Shown: one piece after another, positions 53,021 through 64,000 of the stretch
Position numbering within the stretch: position 1 is the stretch's first letter
How the letters are laid out: every line of letters begins with the position of its first letter
NCBI GenBank assembly: GCA_027186245.1
Contig: CP114497.1
Coordinates: 441,501-505,500, forward strand
Length of the DNA: 64,000 nt
From: Coriaria nepalensis
Lineage: Eukaryota > Streptophyta > Magnoliopsida > Cucurbitales > Coriariaceae
Reading direction: 5' to 3'
The notes under the pieces: model-generated
Databases searched by the model: none
What the model was told of the DNA's origin: nothing
What the model saw: the letters and a program-made list of their open reading frames with translations, nothing else
Translations under genes and position numbers: made by a program

Positions 53021-53376
53021 TTATTTCTTAGGGTGAATTGCCTCGACAATGGCCTCGATCTCTTCCTTCACTCGTTCGAAAACACTAGGGCCTTTCACCT
53101 CATCTATGGAGGTGTTCTCATCGATATCATCGCTTCTTCCATGAGTTTCCTTGCGATGTATGTGCTCCGGCGATTTCTCGGTATGTTTCACCGCCTCTAT
53201 CTCTTCTTTAGCTCTTTCGATTATGCCTGGTGCCTTCACTTCCTTTCCTTCACATGTATCGCGTAGAAATTCAAAGGTCAGAAAACTTGAATTTCCAGAT
53301 CTTCAACTAGAACTTCGTTTTAAGAGTCAGCAGTACCTGAATTAGTGTCTTTCTGCGGCGGTTTCGATTCAGCCAT
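53021..53376 (-). CDS. Small uncharacterised protein with two internal repeats (88 aa)
   Basis: Two exons on the minus strand: 53337-53376 (ATG at 53376, MAESKPPQKDTNS, donor CAG|GTACTG) and 53021-53247 (acceptor GTGAAG), joined in phase 1. The product, about 88 residues, is hydrophilic and has no signal peptide or membrane segment. It contains two similar repeats, KAPGIIERAKEEIEAV and KGPSVFERVKEEIEAI, which look like amphipathic helices, separated by a His/Lys/Asp-rich spacer with HIHRKETHG and SDDIDENTSID. The protein ends EAIHPKK. I recognise the pattern as one seen in small plant proteins but cannot name a family or function. Gene structure with clean splice sites and phase supports a real gene. 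It is divergent from the IQD gene. Confidence 0.75.
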
Positions 53377-54029
53377 CGGAGCTTTCAGCGACGGAAAGAG
53401 ATTGCACGATCTGCTTTTGAGTTCAGTCACCGTGATTTCACTCTCTCTTATCGGACGTGAACATTTGCATCGGACCGCTAATTTGGCGCCAACTGTGAAC
53501 CGACCTCTGAGATCGACGGTTCAGATGCAACCACAGATTTGAGCAAGCGTGGGTAGGCGCAAAAAATACCGACCAGCCCAAAAGCATGCGAATTTGGTGG
53601 ACTTTTTTTTATAGGAGAAGCCCATTATTACCTTCAAGCCCAGCCCGTCTCATGCGAACGTTTCTAAAAATGGCTCAAACTAAGTACGACACAAAAGAAG
53701 AAGGCTGCAACTATGGGCTCATGGCCCATAGGTTATGACACAAAGAACCAAACGACGTCGGAAAGCGGTAATACTGTAGTAAAGTTTCAGGTATCGGTTA
53801 TGACCGTTACTACCAATTCTTTTTTATTAAGCTTTTCGAATTTCAAAATTCAAAGACTATAAACGTCGTAAAAATGTAATAATGAACAAATAAAATAAAA
53901 AAACCATCACTTTCTCTTTAATTAACACACAAAAAAAGAATCCCATTAGTTCTTCTTCATAAACCCATTTATAGATTTTCTTCTGTCTATCAGATTCTCT
54001 GCAAAGATTCAATCTTTGTACACACTCTA
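53377..54029. promoter_or_regulatory. Bidirectional promoter between the small gene and the IQD gene
   Basis: About 650 bp separate the two ATGs. Site II-type words occur repeatedly (CAGCCCAAAAG, AAGCCCATTATT, AGCCCAGCCC, ATGGGCTCATGGCCCATAGG at about 53713-53733), clustered at 53570-53735. A GC-rich stretch near 53440-53540 is probably the leader of the small gene. Confidence 0.45.
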
Positions 54030-55816
54030 ATGGGCTCTTCAGGAAAATGGCTTAAATCACTCATCACTACGAAAAAGCTTCGAACAGCAACAGAACAAGT
54101 AGTTCGCGTAGATAATACACTTTTACTGTTCTTCAATTCATTTTTTTAAAAGCTTTTTGGCTGAATTTTGATCTATTTTCGTTGTGGTTAGGAAAGTGTT
54201 GGGGATAAGAGCAAGAAGAAATGGAAGTTATGGAGAAGTGCTTCCGAAGGGTATGGACCTTCTTCTTCGATTAAGGGCATGAAGAGGGGTCAAGTAGATT
54301 CATCAGATTCTTCTGGCTCTACAAATTTATCAGAGGATCGACTTACTGCCGCCATGGCTGCATTAGCTCGAGCTCCACCCAAGCATTTCATGTTGGTCAA
54401 GCAAGAATGGGCCGCAATCCGAATCCAAACCGTTTTTCACAGCTTCTTGGTAAACATTTCTCTCTTTCAAGCTTTTACCATTGAGCTCAAATAAAGCATT
54501 GAAAGGAAAATGGCTGCTAGAAATTCTACATGAGAAGTGAATAGATAATGTATATGGAATTTTGTTATAGTTGAGTAATATGTTTTTTTTTTTTTTTTTT
54601 TTTTGAGGGGGTTCTTAAAAATGTAATTTATAGGCAAGAAGGGCTTTTAGAGCATTGAAAGCAGTGGTGAGGATTCAAGCTATATTCCGAGGACGGCGAG
54701 TTAGAAAGCAAGCAGCTGTCACAACCTGTTCAACCTTCAGAACTAGACTCAAACCCTGATGAAGAAGCCAGTCTGATTAATCAGGTAGAGGTCTCTTGCA
54801 ATTTGATAGCACTTGTGAATAATTTTGAATTTTCTTTTGAACTTTTGATGCCTATAATCCTATGTTTACCTTTAACGGTTTTAGAATAGGATTTTGAAAC
54901 TGGATCTTTAGCATAGGATTGAATTTATATTGATGTGAGATATTTACTTAAGCATTTAGAAGATCATACAAATTAAATATTAAATGAAATTCAAACGGGG
55001 TTTTCAATGTGTTCTGATTTTTTTTTTTCTTTTTCAATTTTTGCAGAAAGAATGGTGTGATTATCCGGGAACAGCGGATGAAGTTATAAGTAAGCTACAA
55101 ATGAAACAAGAAGGTGCCGTCAAGAGGGAGCGAGCATATTCCTTGTCAAATCAGGTAAATGATGTTGATAATTTTTCTCACTTATGATTTTTTATATTGA
55201 AATTGAGTTGTTGAATATGTAAATCTGTTTGTTTTTACAGCGATCAAATTCAAGAACAAGAAAACCGGAAATCTATATCAACCCGAAAAGCTCTGAATGG
55301 AGCTGGTTAGATGGATGGATGGCAGAAAAGGCATGGGAAAGCCGGTCAATAGGAGATATCACTTCATTCCTAACTAGTACTCCTTTCTCGAGAAAAAGCG
55401 AAAATTTAAGCGGATTTTATTCGCATTCTTCAGAACAGCAGGATCCAGTGAAAGTAACAAAAAACCATGTTAGTACAAGGGTATCGGCTATGCCTCCTCC
55501 TCCATTCAGTGTTAGTCAAATGGCAAAATCATCTCTATACGATGAGTACTCTGCATCAAGTTCATCAACAAGCAATAACAATAATACTGAAGAGGAAATA
55601 GAGGTAGGAAGTAGCGTGTGTAATAAACCGAGCTATATGAATTTGACAGCGTCGAGGAAGTCTAACCAGCGTTCTGTTTTGAGATTTTCTTCTCCGAACA
55701 GAGAGTACTACAACTCAAGGAGTAGCACTGGATCTGACAATTCAAGTAGATTGTCCAAGGATTTGTATTCTCAATCACTGCCGGTGAATAGAAGGGATAA
55801 TTGGGTTAGATATTAA
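54030..55816 (+). CDS. IQD calmodulin-binding protein, exon 3 appears frameshifted
   Basis: IQD proteins bind calmodulin and microtubules or membranes and act as scaffolds in growth. Exons by splice sites: 54030-54098 (MGSSGKWLKSLI), 54192-54449, 54634-54784, 55047-55154 and 55241-55816. IQ-motif sequence is clear (EWAAIRIQTVFHSFL|ARRAFRALK, AVVRIQAIFRGRRVRKQAAVT), with the family's conserved exon break inside the IQ region. The downstream part KLQMKQEGAVKRERA, WSWLDGWMAEKAWESRS and the Ser-rich tail are also typical. However, exon 3 is 151 bp, not a multiple of 3, while its flanks are both phase 0: after AAVT the frame runs into TGA, whereas the +1 frame gives PVQPSELDSN...ASLINQ in phase with exon 4. 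About 16 residues expected after AAVT in this family (RCMQALVRVQAR-type) are missing. Either a damaging deletion, an assembly error, or an alternate donor (GCAGCT|GTCACA) rescues it. Confidence 0.75.
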
Positions 55817-56098
55817 CAGAGTGGATTCGATTTGATCTAGACTTGCTTGATCTAGTCCTAAAAGAGTCCAACCGCTTGTTGTTCCGGATTGTTCAAAGTT
55901 CACAGAATTGATGGATAATTGAGATCTTCTTTCATTTTTTCTTAGTTTGTAAGATACAATGAACGTTGATTTTTTTTTTCTTCTCATTCTTTTTTCTTGC
56001 TGCCTGGTGGATTTGTAAGATGGGTCTTAGTGAGTTTTTCTTGCTAATGTGATCAGATGTTCAATGGAGCTGATGCTGTTTGTCTGATAAACAGAATA

Positions 56099-56188
56099 TA
56101 CTGTTAACCATTGGGAACTCTGCAACCGGTGCACGTGATTAGATTAACAAGCGAATAAATATACTGTTAACCATTGGGAACTCTGCAA
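56099..56188. repeat. Short direct repeat downstream of the IQD gene
   Basis: CTGTTAACCATTGGGAACTC is found at about 56101-56120 and again at about 56165-56184, each preceded by AATA(T)A and followed by TGCAA. Spacing is about 64 bp, so this is a two-copy tandem duplication with divergence. Confidence 0.75.
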
Positions 56189-58653
56189 ACGGGACATCAC
56201 TCTTTACTATCTATGCTGTTAAGGTAGAGAATGTTGACAGCTCCACAACTCACCATGTGGGCCTAACTTTCTTTCATTTATTACATTACATCTACACTTA
56301 AAGGTAAGAAGAAATCAGGATTCTTCCAAAAACTGCAAATATTTTGCCCTGCAATCTGATAACATTGATTAAAATAAAATAATGAAAAAAGGGGGGTGTG
56401 TGACCATGAAAAATTGCATAATTTCTTCTGTTTTGGGTAAATGAGTAAACTTTCTTACATGGGTGTTTGCTAGGAGAAGGAGAATACGATACCTTTTGTG
56501 GGGTCATAATGTTTTACCCAAAGCTTTTATTAGTTTAGATATAGTTTTTTCATATTTTCATCAACCAGTCTCTTAATTTATAAATAATTAATTATAAATT
56601 AATATTATTAAAAATATATATTAATTTACAATTCTTCATTTATAAATAAATTCAATTATAATTTATAATTTATAAAAAAATTTGAGAGGAGTTCTTGATA
56701 TTTATATCCTTACCAAATCAGGACAGGATTTGATCCATGCATAATGCAATTTGTACACTATTGGCTTAAAAGACAGGTGCAGATAAAACATAAGAGACTG
56801 GCCTAGACATTTTAATTTCTTGACATAAATTGTCTTGTAATTAAATAAAGGGCCCATTTTTGTTGTCTTTTTTTGTTTTTTCTTTTAAATCAAGGTACCC
56901 TATAAAGTTTATAAATTGATATGATTAGAAAAGTGAGAAAAGAAGATTAAAGATTCCTTATATTATTGAGTGAGAGAAAATTTTTATGTGCTTTTAAGCC
57001 TTTACACTCTTTTACATAATAAATTGTTTCTTTATAATTCATGTGAAAAAAAAAAAAAAAAAAACATATTTATAAAAATTAGATTTTCAACTCAAAATTA
57101 ATTATCAATAAATAAAAGAGGGGTAAAAAAATGAGTGGTAAGAGGATATTATCAGTCCTCAACTTTTCTAAAAATTATAATTTTAGTCTAAAATTTTTAA
57201 AATTCTACAAATGAATCCTTAAAAACCAATTTTTTTTTTTTGCTCGGCCTAATTTTCTTATAATACGTTTATCTCCACCTTCAAATATTTTTATTAGCTC
57301 TGCGATTTATTTTTCTTATATACTAAATTTTCAAAATTTATATTCTCGATATGAAATAATATTATCAACAATTATCTGTCGGCGTAATTTTAATAATATA
57401 TATAAATTTAAACTTTTGATTTAAAATTAATTGATAATAAATTAATTAATTAATCTTTCTTTTATATATATATATAATATACTCTAAATTTCATTTGATT
57501 ATATTTTATCACATCGAACATGAGTAGGTAAAATAAAAACAACGAACTTTCCTTTGATGAGCTAACAGTTAAAATCGAAAGAGCAAGTGACATTAAATGT
57601 TGCACGGGCTACAACTAATTTGAGAATCTTGTTCTAAGTCTTTATATGTACAATTATTTGATATTTCTTCCATTCTAAGCATTCAATTCTAACTCGATTG
57701 CATGTAATATTGTTAAATGTTTCGAAATAACAATATTAGTCCATGTACTCTTGGAAAAATCTTTACCGTTCATCTAACTAATAGTTAAATGAGAAATTTT
57801 TTGATAGACTGTATTTATAATAGATTGATTTATCTTAACGATTATGTACTCGTGAATATCATTATCAATTCCCATACTTAAGGCTAATTAATGCTCTACT
57901 AATTCAAACAGTCTTTCTTAATGCATCTTTTTCACATTCATCAATTGAAATATTCCTTCAAAATTTATAAAGCAGATATGATTAACATAAATGACTTTTT
58001 TGAAACATGCCTTTGTCCCTTACCCTTAGGCTAATTAAGAACGTCAAGCAAAGAATAAAGCAGATAACCAATCAGTGACCATCATCATGTATATGATTTG
58101 TGTTTCATGAAGGAATCTTCAAACAGATCTATGACAGGTAAAAAGTCCTATATATAGCTACTAGCTACCTTTTAATTAATCAATAGTTAATCTATTTTTT
58201 CCCCAAGTCAGGAGGAATTTGGATTCAAACTCTACTGATCTAGATTTATAATTGATATTGGCAGTGAATTTTTTTAACATATTATCTAGTTTATAGAGTT
58301 ATATGATTTAATTACTCTATAATCTTTTTAAGTCTTAATATAATGTATCAAAAAATTAACGATCTAAATCCGATCGCAAATCTATATCGGTCTAGATTCA
58401 TATAGTCGAACCGAATATTTCAAATCCAACCTGGAGTACTACTTACTGGTTTATAATATTTTTACTTTCTTCACTTCAATCTAAAGTTATTAAAAAAGTT
58501 AATTTCTCCAATTAACTTGCATGCATGGGACCCTCAATATTTCAATAATTATATCATGATGATCATGATCAGCTTAGAAAAAAAAAGTAATTCACGTTAT
58601 TCACATGCATGCAGCCATGCACTATACTGAAATATGACGACACCATGCATGCA

Positions 58654-58660
58654 TATATAG
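58654..58660 (+). promoter_or_regulatory. TATA box candidate for the MYB26-like gene
   Basis: TATATAG lies 80 bp upstream of the ATG at 58740, embedded in CATGCATGCATATATAG. Spacing allows a leader of about 50 bases. Confidence 0.5.
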
Positions 58661-58739
58661 TACTACTTCCTTGCATTCAATTTATAACCTCAGTGTACAA
58701 TACCACTTTTACTAGCACCATAAGATAGAGAGAGGAAAT

Positions 58740-59935
58740 ATGGGACTGCACTCATGCTGTAGTAAGGAGAAGGTGAAGAGAGGGTTGTGGTCTCCAGAAG
58801 AAGATGAGAAACTCATCAACTACATTTCTGCCCATGGCCATGGTTCATGGAGCTCTGTCCCTAAACATGCAGGTTATATTTGATACTCTAAGTATGTATG
58901 CATGCATTTGGTTCTTAATGTAGATGTGATGGTGAGAGTGTTCATTGTACGTTGTTGATGCATGCATGCAGGGCTACAGAGATGTGGAAAGAGTTGCAGA
59001 CTAAGATGGATAAATTATCTGAGGCCTGACTTGAAACGAGGAAGCTTTTCTACCCAAGAAGCCTCCCTCATCCTTGAACTCCATAGCATTCTTGGCAATA
59101 GGTTATTATCTGGTTAACTCTTCGTGATTATTATTAACTATTTACTAATCAATCACGTTGATGTTTGATAATTTACATGTATGATCGATCGATCGGCAGA
59201 TGGGCGCAGATAGCGAAGCATTTACCAGGAAGAACCGATAACGAGGTGAAGAACTTTTGGAACTCGAGCATAAAGAAGAAGATTATGTCGTCTCATGGTC
59301 ATGGTGATCATCATCATTATCAAGACCCTGCAGCTATGTCTCCTGATCCTAATTTGATGATGATGATGATGATGATGTTATGCTCTCAACAAGATCATCA
59401 TCATCATCATGACCTTCTTCATAATAACCAGCTTCCAACTCCATTACCACTAGAACCTACAAATTTTAACCAGCCCTGCATGCTCATGCCCTCTACGATG
59501 ATTTCACCTTCACCATCATCACCATCATTATCATCACCTACTAATTATTTTAACGATCCCACATGGCTACTAGGTTGCCATTTATCAAACCATTTTGATC
59601 ATAATTATTATTCCACTAATGACCATGAGATGATCGATCAAATTAGTTGCAGTTATATGATTAATGAAGAGACTCACGCAAGCATGATTGTGCCTGATCC
59701 CGGCCTCGTAACGACACCTAATTGTTCGACACTATCTGCTTCAAGGGAAGATGATCATCATGATCATGATCAGTTTGATCCGATACTTGTTAACAAACTG
59801 TCATGTCTTCCACCTCAACCTTCTAATTACTATAATCATCTTCTTCTACATGGTGTTGCTTTGAACCAAATGGAGTACGCGGAGGCCTTGATGTCTCAGT
59901 TCCCGCCAGCTTCTTCCTCCTCCTCTCCTCCTTAG
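58740..59935 (+). CDS. MYB26: R2R3-MYB transcription factor, MYB26-like
   Basis: MYB26 (MALE STERILE 35) drives secondary thickening of the anther endothecium. Three exons fit in phase: 58740-58872, 58972-59101 and 59200-59935. The R2 repeat begins [17 protein letters not shown] and continues [22 protein letters not shown]3 contains [51 protein letters not shown]. The regularly spaced tryptophans of R2R3-MYBs are present. The opening MGLHSCC and the SFS-QEA...[10 protein letters not shown] variant are MYB26 features, as opposed to MYB61/50. The tail is His/Met/Pro-rich low complexity, with poly-Met (ATG repeats) and His runs, as known for MYB26. The intron positions (after G in KHAG and after R in GNR) are the standard R2R3-MYB ones. 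Paralogue assignment is an inference. Confidence 0.9.
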
Positions 59936-61166
59936 TCCCCGTCATCCTCTAATTTACAGCTCTCACCATTATTTTCTGCAGACCACCCATATTAATGTGT
60001 GTATCACTTCGAGCTAGCTAGGAGCATGTTCATGAAGAACGTACTATATTTATGCATGAGTGCTTTATATATATATATATATATATACAGATACATATAA
60101 CTAGCTACTTCCTCTATCAAATGTCATGAAAGCCATTAGAATAAGGGGAAAGAAATGTAAGTCAACTTGGTTCAATGTACATAAATGTGTATGTAATGTT
60201 TTTAGTTCATTTTATCAACCAAAAAGAAAGGTCATATATATATATATATATATATATGTAAAAGGAGAGGTGTTTAAGGTCAACTCCTGTTATCGTTTTC
60301 TCTATCTATCGGCCTCTTATGGCTTATAAGCTTAAAATGGCTTATATTATCTGTCACTTTAAATTCAAATTTGATTTCTTTCTGCAGTATCCATTTACGG
60401 GCCTAGCTTCTCCAATAAAAAGAATGACTTGTTATATATATATAGTCTTGCAAGATATACGGGGAGACGAAGAAGAGTGTAAACGGACCGGATAAGCCAT
60501 ATTATGCTTTAAAAAAAAAACCGGAGGGATAAACAAAAATAAGACCACCGATGATGTTATGTAGGTATCTATTGGGAATCATATGAAATTCTTGTGATGT
60601 TTAAAGGGAACATAATGCATGTTCACACCAAAACATCATTTTTATGGGATGAAAGTAGTGTTTATGCTGATCTAACTTAATGTGTCTAAATCACTATACA
60701 CCATTTACGTATATCGTGTACAGATAAAAATGTATCCAAAAGTACATACAAAAGTTGTATGTAAGAGATGAAAGAAAGCGAAACGACAAGGTAAAGTAAC
60801 AAGTAAAAGATGGGTCACGATCTTCACAAGTCAACAGAATGGCATTTCTAAAAACATGCCCACGGCCTGCCTAAGGTTTAAAAAAATGGCAAAAGGAATT
60901 ACATGAACTATTTTTTCCTTACAACACCAATCAAGTCTAATGTAAATCGAGACGGAGACCGAGAAAGTGGGGGGAAGTAAATCAGAGGAGGAAAACAAAT
61001 AGAAAATGACAACCAACAGAAACTTACTGTTGCAGTTTTTGGTTTTACTGATGATGTATAACTAATCAGACTGCATAACCCAATTAAAGAATTAAAAAGA
61101 AAAAAAAAAAAAAAAAAAAGATATCAAGAACAACTAATGTACACAATCATGTTGGTGTTAGAACTT
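59936..61166. other. Convergent intergenic region
   Basis: This is the spacer between the MYB gene (+) and the SurE gene (-). It contains (TA)n tracts at about 60067-60089 and 60236-60257, a short (TA)n at about 60434-60443, and poly-A runs at about 61098-61119. The SurE 3' UTR probably spans about 60850-61166. No gene or RNA was recognised. Confidence 0.4.
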
Positions 61167-64000
61167 TCATTGCTCTCGGTGAAGAGCGGTAGATATCCAA
61201 TCGGAGGTAGCCGTTTGGATTTCCAACTCGGCGTTAGGAGTAAGAGAGAGAGGGGTGATTGCAACCTGCAATTGCACAGAGAGATCAATAAGTTAAAAAA
61301 TTAAGAGCATCAATTCATTAGATCATAACCAAAAAAAAATGTTACCAACTGGTGCATATTTTCCCCATTTCTTTAATTTTCATATGGGAAAATACTACAT
61401 AGTGAATCTTTGTAAGATTTCTCATACTGAATTACAACCCGATTTAAAAAGAGGAGGAAGCGAAATCAACACATCAACTTACAAATCCACTTTCAAGAGC
61501 CTGGAAATCAAGGACATCATCAACATGATCGTGCTCCTTTTCCAGAAACTGCAAGAAAGGTGTATCCAACATCATTACAGATAACAGATCTATGTTCAGG
61601 CAATCTAATTACTCGAAATATTCTCACAATGAGCACTTTATATATTATTAGATTCCTTTTGCATAAGCTAATGACTAAGCCAAAGATTTCAAATCAGAAT
61701 TAAGGACTCTAAAATTGATTCCAGAAGAATCCTCAAATCGAAGTACCTCCAGCCGAAAGTACTTTTTCACCCTCTCTGATTCAGATTTTGTTGCTGCTCC
61801 AACTGATTCAATCTCCACATGTTTCTTCTGTGTGGTCAGCCGGCGAGCTGCACCCTGAGAGCAAAAGAAAGATACAATCAAAACAAAAAGAATGAATCAA
61901 GATGCGAAAAATTATAAAAGGAATCAAAATAAGAAGAATGTAGCATGGTTTTCAGGAAGAGCTACGCACAGCAGCAGAGGCATCTCGGCCAAGCTGTGCC
62001 AGCTGGAGACCAAGGCTTTGTTGATTGGACATGAAATGTCCAGCTGGGTACCGGTTTGCTGAAACAGCTTGCCAATTAGGAATTGATCTCCATGTACTTC
62101 GCTTACTCAATTTAAATCCCTGAAGAACAAACATTTCAAAACCAAACAAATCAACAATGGTCATTAGAAGGAATAGGTTGATGATTTAAACTTCAATATA
62201 AGATATAGCTGAAAACTATAAGATATAAGTCCTTAAGTATGCCATAATGAGTAGCACCTTGACCAATCTGATGAACAATAGTGTTAACTAAGTGACTGCA
62301 TATAAATTATACCCAATAGTTTGGGCAGCTATTAAGCCATGATCTGAGAATTTGTAATCATACCTTGTTTGCTGAAGGAGAAGTGGGAATTTCAATGCTG
62401 AGAGAGCAACTTTTGGGAAAATCTCCCTTTTCAATATCCCTAATGGCAGCATTTATCAAAGGCAGACAAACAGAAACTGCGTCTTGGAAATCACTCTCCC
62501 TACTTTCATCCTTCTTCCTAAAGCAGGTTACATAACAGCAGAGACTTAGTAACTGATAGTAACACAAGTAAGCAAAAATTAAAACATTAGGAGGCACTAG
62601 GATCATTACTAACCAGTTCAGTGATATTGACAATGATGGTACACCATAAATTAATGCTTCTCTAGCTCCAGCAACAGCACCTGAGTAAAACCTGAAGGAT
62701 TTATATCAAAAGAAAACAAATTTCATTGTTGGAACCAGAGTAGAGCAAGTCGTAAAAAGCAGGGGCGGATTTACCATGGGGGCCGTGGTAAATTTTAAAA
62801 CTTTTATAGTCAAAAAATCATTTAAAAACTTTTAGGGGTAAATTTTGAATTTAAATTTTGAAGGGTAAAATTTATAGTTTTAACATTCTTGCCCCCATTA
62901 TCTGTAATTCTCAATTCCAACTTCTCTTCACTATTTCAGACTTCGGTAATCAATTCTTCTACTACAAGCTTTCTAAAATTGAAGTTTCTACCCCATTAAA
63001 TTAAATTGAAAGGATAACATACTGATACAAGCATACATCAAATCAGAACCTTTTGCTGACAAATAACTTACATGTGATGCCCACAGCTTGATCCCCGATT
63101 AATTCCACTAATTACCTGAAAAACATTTCATAATTACATAATGCTCACGACTAATAGATATACAAATCCCACCAACCGAAACATATATAGATATTAACCA
63201 GTACAGGCTTTGACCAAGAAAAAAGCGCCCCAGACAAAGCTAATGAAACACAGTCCACAGGGGTCCCTGAATATAAAAACAAAATAATAATAATAATTCA
63301 TTAGAAAAAATCATCAGCCACATCATTACTCCATATTGGAAATGTTACAATCTGAAAAAACTCGAATTCATCATATAATCAGATAGAAACAACTAACCAG
63401 AGACTTCATAGGCAGTGGCACCATTAATATTAGTTGAGCTTACAGCAATGGTTTCTTGGAGAGTCATAGAATGACCAGAACCTGATTTGTCTCTACAACA
63501 AGAACCATAGAACTATAATACCAGCTCTGGAAATGAACAACATTTTTCCATGTTTCAAAATTAAATGAGACACACATCAAGATTAGGGGGTAAAAAACTG
63601 ATTAGAAGCACGTATCCAGAATAAGAAAATTAAGATAGGACCACTAAAATTGAGGACAACCGACATTACCAAATGGAACAGGAGAAAAGAAAAAAAAAAA
63701 AGGAGTTTTTTTTTAATTTTTACGGAAAACTCACGATTGCGGAGCGCAGACATGGACGTTGTATAATCCTTCGCGAACCAGAGCTTCGACTAGGTAAGTA
63801 AGCCCTGGGGAGTCCATTCCGTCGCCATTAGTGACCAAAACAATAGGTTTAGAACTGTAAATGGCGTCTACAGTGGTAAAATGAGGAGCAGAAGTGGTGG
63901 AAGGAGAGTGGTCAGCGGCGGACTGTTCTTCAGCAGCAGGAGCAGCCCCTTTCCGGCTGAGAAGAGCTCCTTGGAGATTGGCGACCAATCCCGGCGGCAA
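61167..64000 (-). CDS. SurE-like survival protein / 5'-nucleotidase, 5' end cut by window
   Basis: SurE proteins are metal-dependent phosphatases acting on nucleotides. The gene is read from beyond 64000 downwards. The first seen exon ends at about 63735 and encodes PPGLVANLQGALLSRKG, an acidic-poor linker and the SurE N-terminal motif VLVTNGDGMDSPGL with YNVHVCAPQS. Later exons give [77 protein letters not shown] and the C-terminal extension ending EIQTATSDWISTALHREQ, stop at 61167-61169. The plant-type N-G-D-G replaces the bacterial N-D-D-G. The true start is outside the window, because the ORF is still open at 64000 and the first codon is TTG. Confidence 0.93.
62757..62895. mobile_element. 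Possible transposon relic in a SurE intron
   Basis: An intronic block starts GCAGGGGCGGATTTACCATGG, a phrase that often marks the ends of plant non-autonomous DNA elements. It has an inverted match at its other end (ATGGGGGC at about 62777 against GCCCCCAT at about 62891). The sequence differs in style from the AT-rich intron around it. Evidence is limited to the short repeat and the motif. Confidence 0.35.

Larger units (their letters stand above)
55817..58739. other. Long AT-rich intergenic region and MYB promoter
   Basis: The IQD 3' UTR probably extends to about 56100, where a 20-bp block (CTGTTAACCATTGGGAACTCTGCAA) is repeated at about 56099 and 56164. From 56520 to 58480 the sequence is AT-rich, with a poly-A run at 57045-57063 and low-complexity similarity between about 57080 and 57425. 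The MYB promoter with CATGCATG (RY) motifs occupies 58500-58739. No other gene was seen. Confidence 0.4.

Noticed and set aside
59165..59199. Extension of the MYB exon upstream of 59200
   Set aside because: The frame before 59200 is intron sequence; the acceptor CGGCAG fits the conserved R2R3-MYB intron and joins to the preceding exon in phase.

Overview
This is nuclear DNA of a flowering plant, most probably a eudicot. The genes have short AT-rich introns with GT..AG borders, plant-only families are present (BREVIS RADIX, BIG GRAIN, EPF-like peptide, IQD, DUF3511, MYB26-type R2R3-MYB, USP-domain kinase), and the spacers are AT-rich with poly-A/T runs and (TA)n, (GA)n and (CT)n tracts. No bacterial, organellar or viral block was seen. 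I cannot name the species. Gene density is about one per 4 kb, with no large intact retrotransposon, so this is a compact gene-rich euchromatic region.

Layout, left to right. 1-12655 (+): 3' part of the giant ribosome-assembly ATPase midasin (MDN1). 13922-15361 (+): a BREVIS RADIX family protein with small uORFs in its leader. 17696-18907 (+): an intronless BIG GRAIN 1-like protein. 21855-24716 (+): a USP-domain plus coiled-coil plus protein kinase gene that lacks a U-box. 26371-26946 (+): intronless mitochondrial import channel TIM23. 28747-32695 (-): E2 subunit of mitochondrial pyruvate dehydrogenase. 33546-34790 (-): a decayed N-myristoyltransferase copy. 36321-37847 (+): translation initiation factor eIF4A, head to head with that pseudogene. 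38627-38974 (+): small DUF3511 protein. 40236-43300 (-): casein kinase 1-like kinase. 45267-49611 (-): P4-ATPase lipid flippase of the ALA4-7 type. 51284-51860 (-): secreted EPF-like peptide. 53021-53376 (-): unrecognised 88-residue protein with two internal repeats. 54030-55816 (+): IQD calmodulin-binding protein with an apparently frameshifted exon. 58740-59935 (+): MYB26-like transcription factor. 61167-64000 (-): SurE-like phosphatase, cut by the window end.

The genes are independent eukaryotic units, not an operon. Themes are ribosome production and translation (MDN1, eIF4A), mitochondrial function (TIM23, PDH-E2), growth and development signalling (BRX, BIG GRAIN, EPFL, IQD, MYB26) and membranes or kinases (ALA, CK1, USP kinase). 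No clearly new biological system was found. The most useful leads are the IQD exon whose length breaks the frame, the eIF4A/NMT-pseudogene divergent promoter with a 140-bp tandem duplication in the eIF4A leader intron, a 150-bp tandem array next to the flippase gene, several foldback or TIR MITE candidates, uORFs in two leaders, and the small two-repeat protein.

Exon borders are hand-derived from splice consensus and reading phase. Family assignments come from recognition of conserved motifs, not from a database search.
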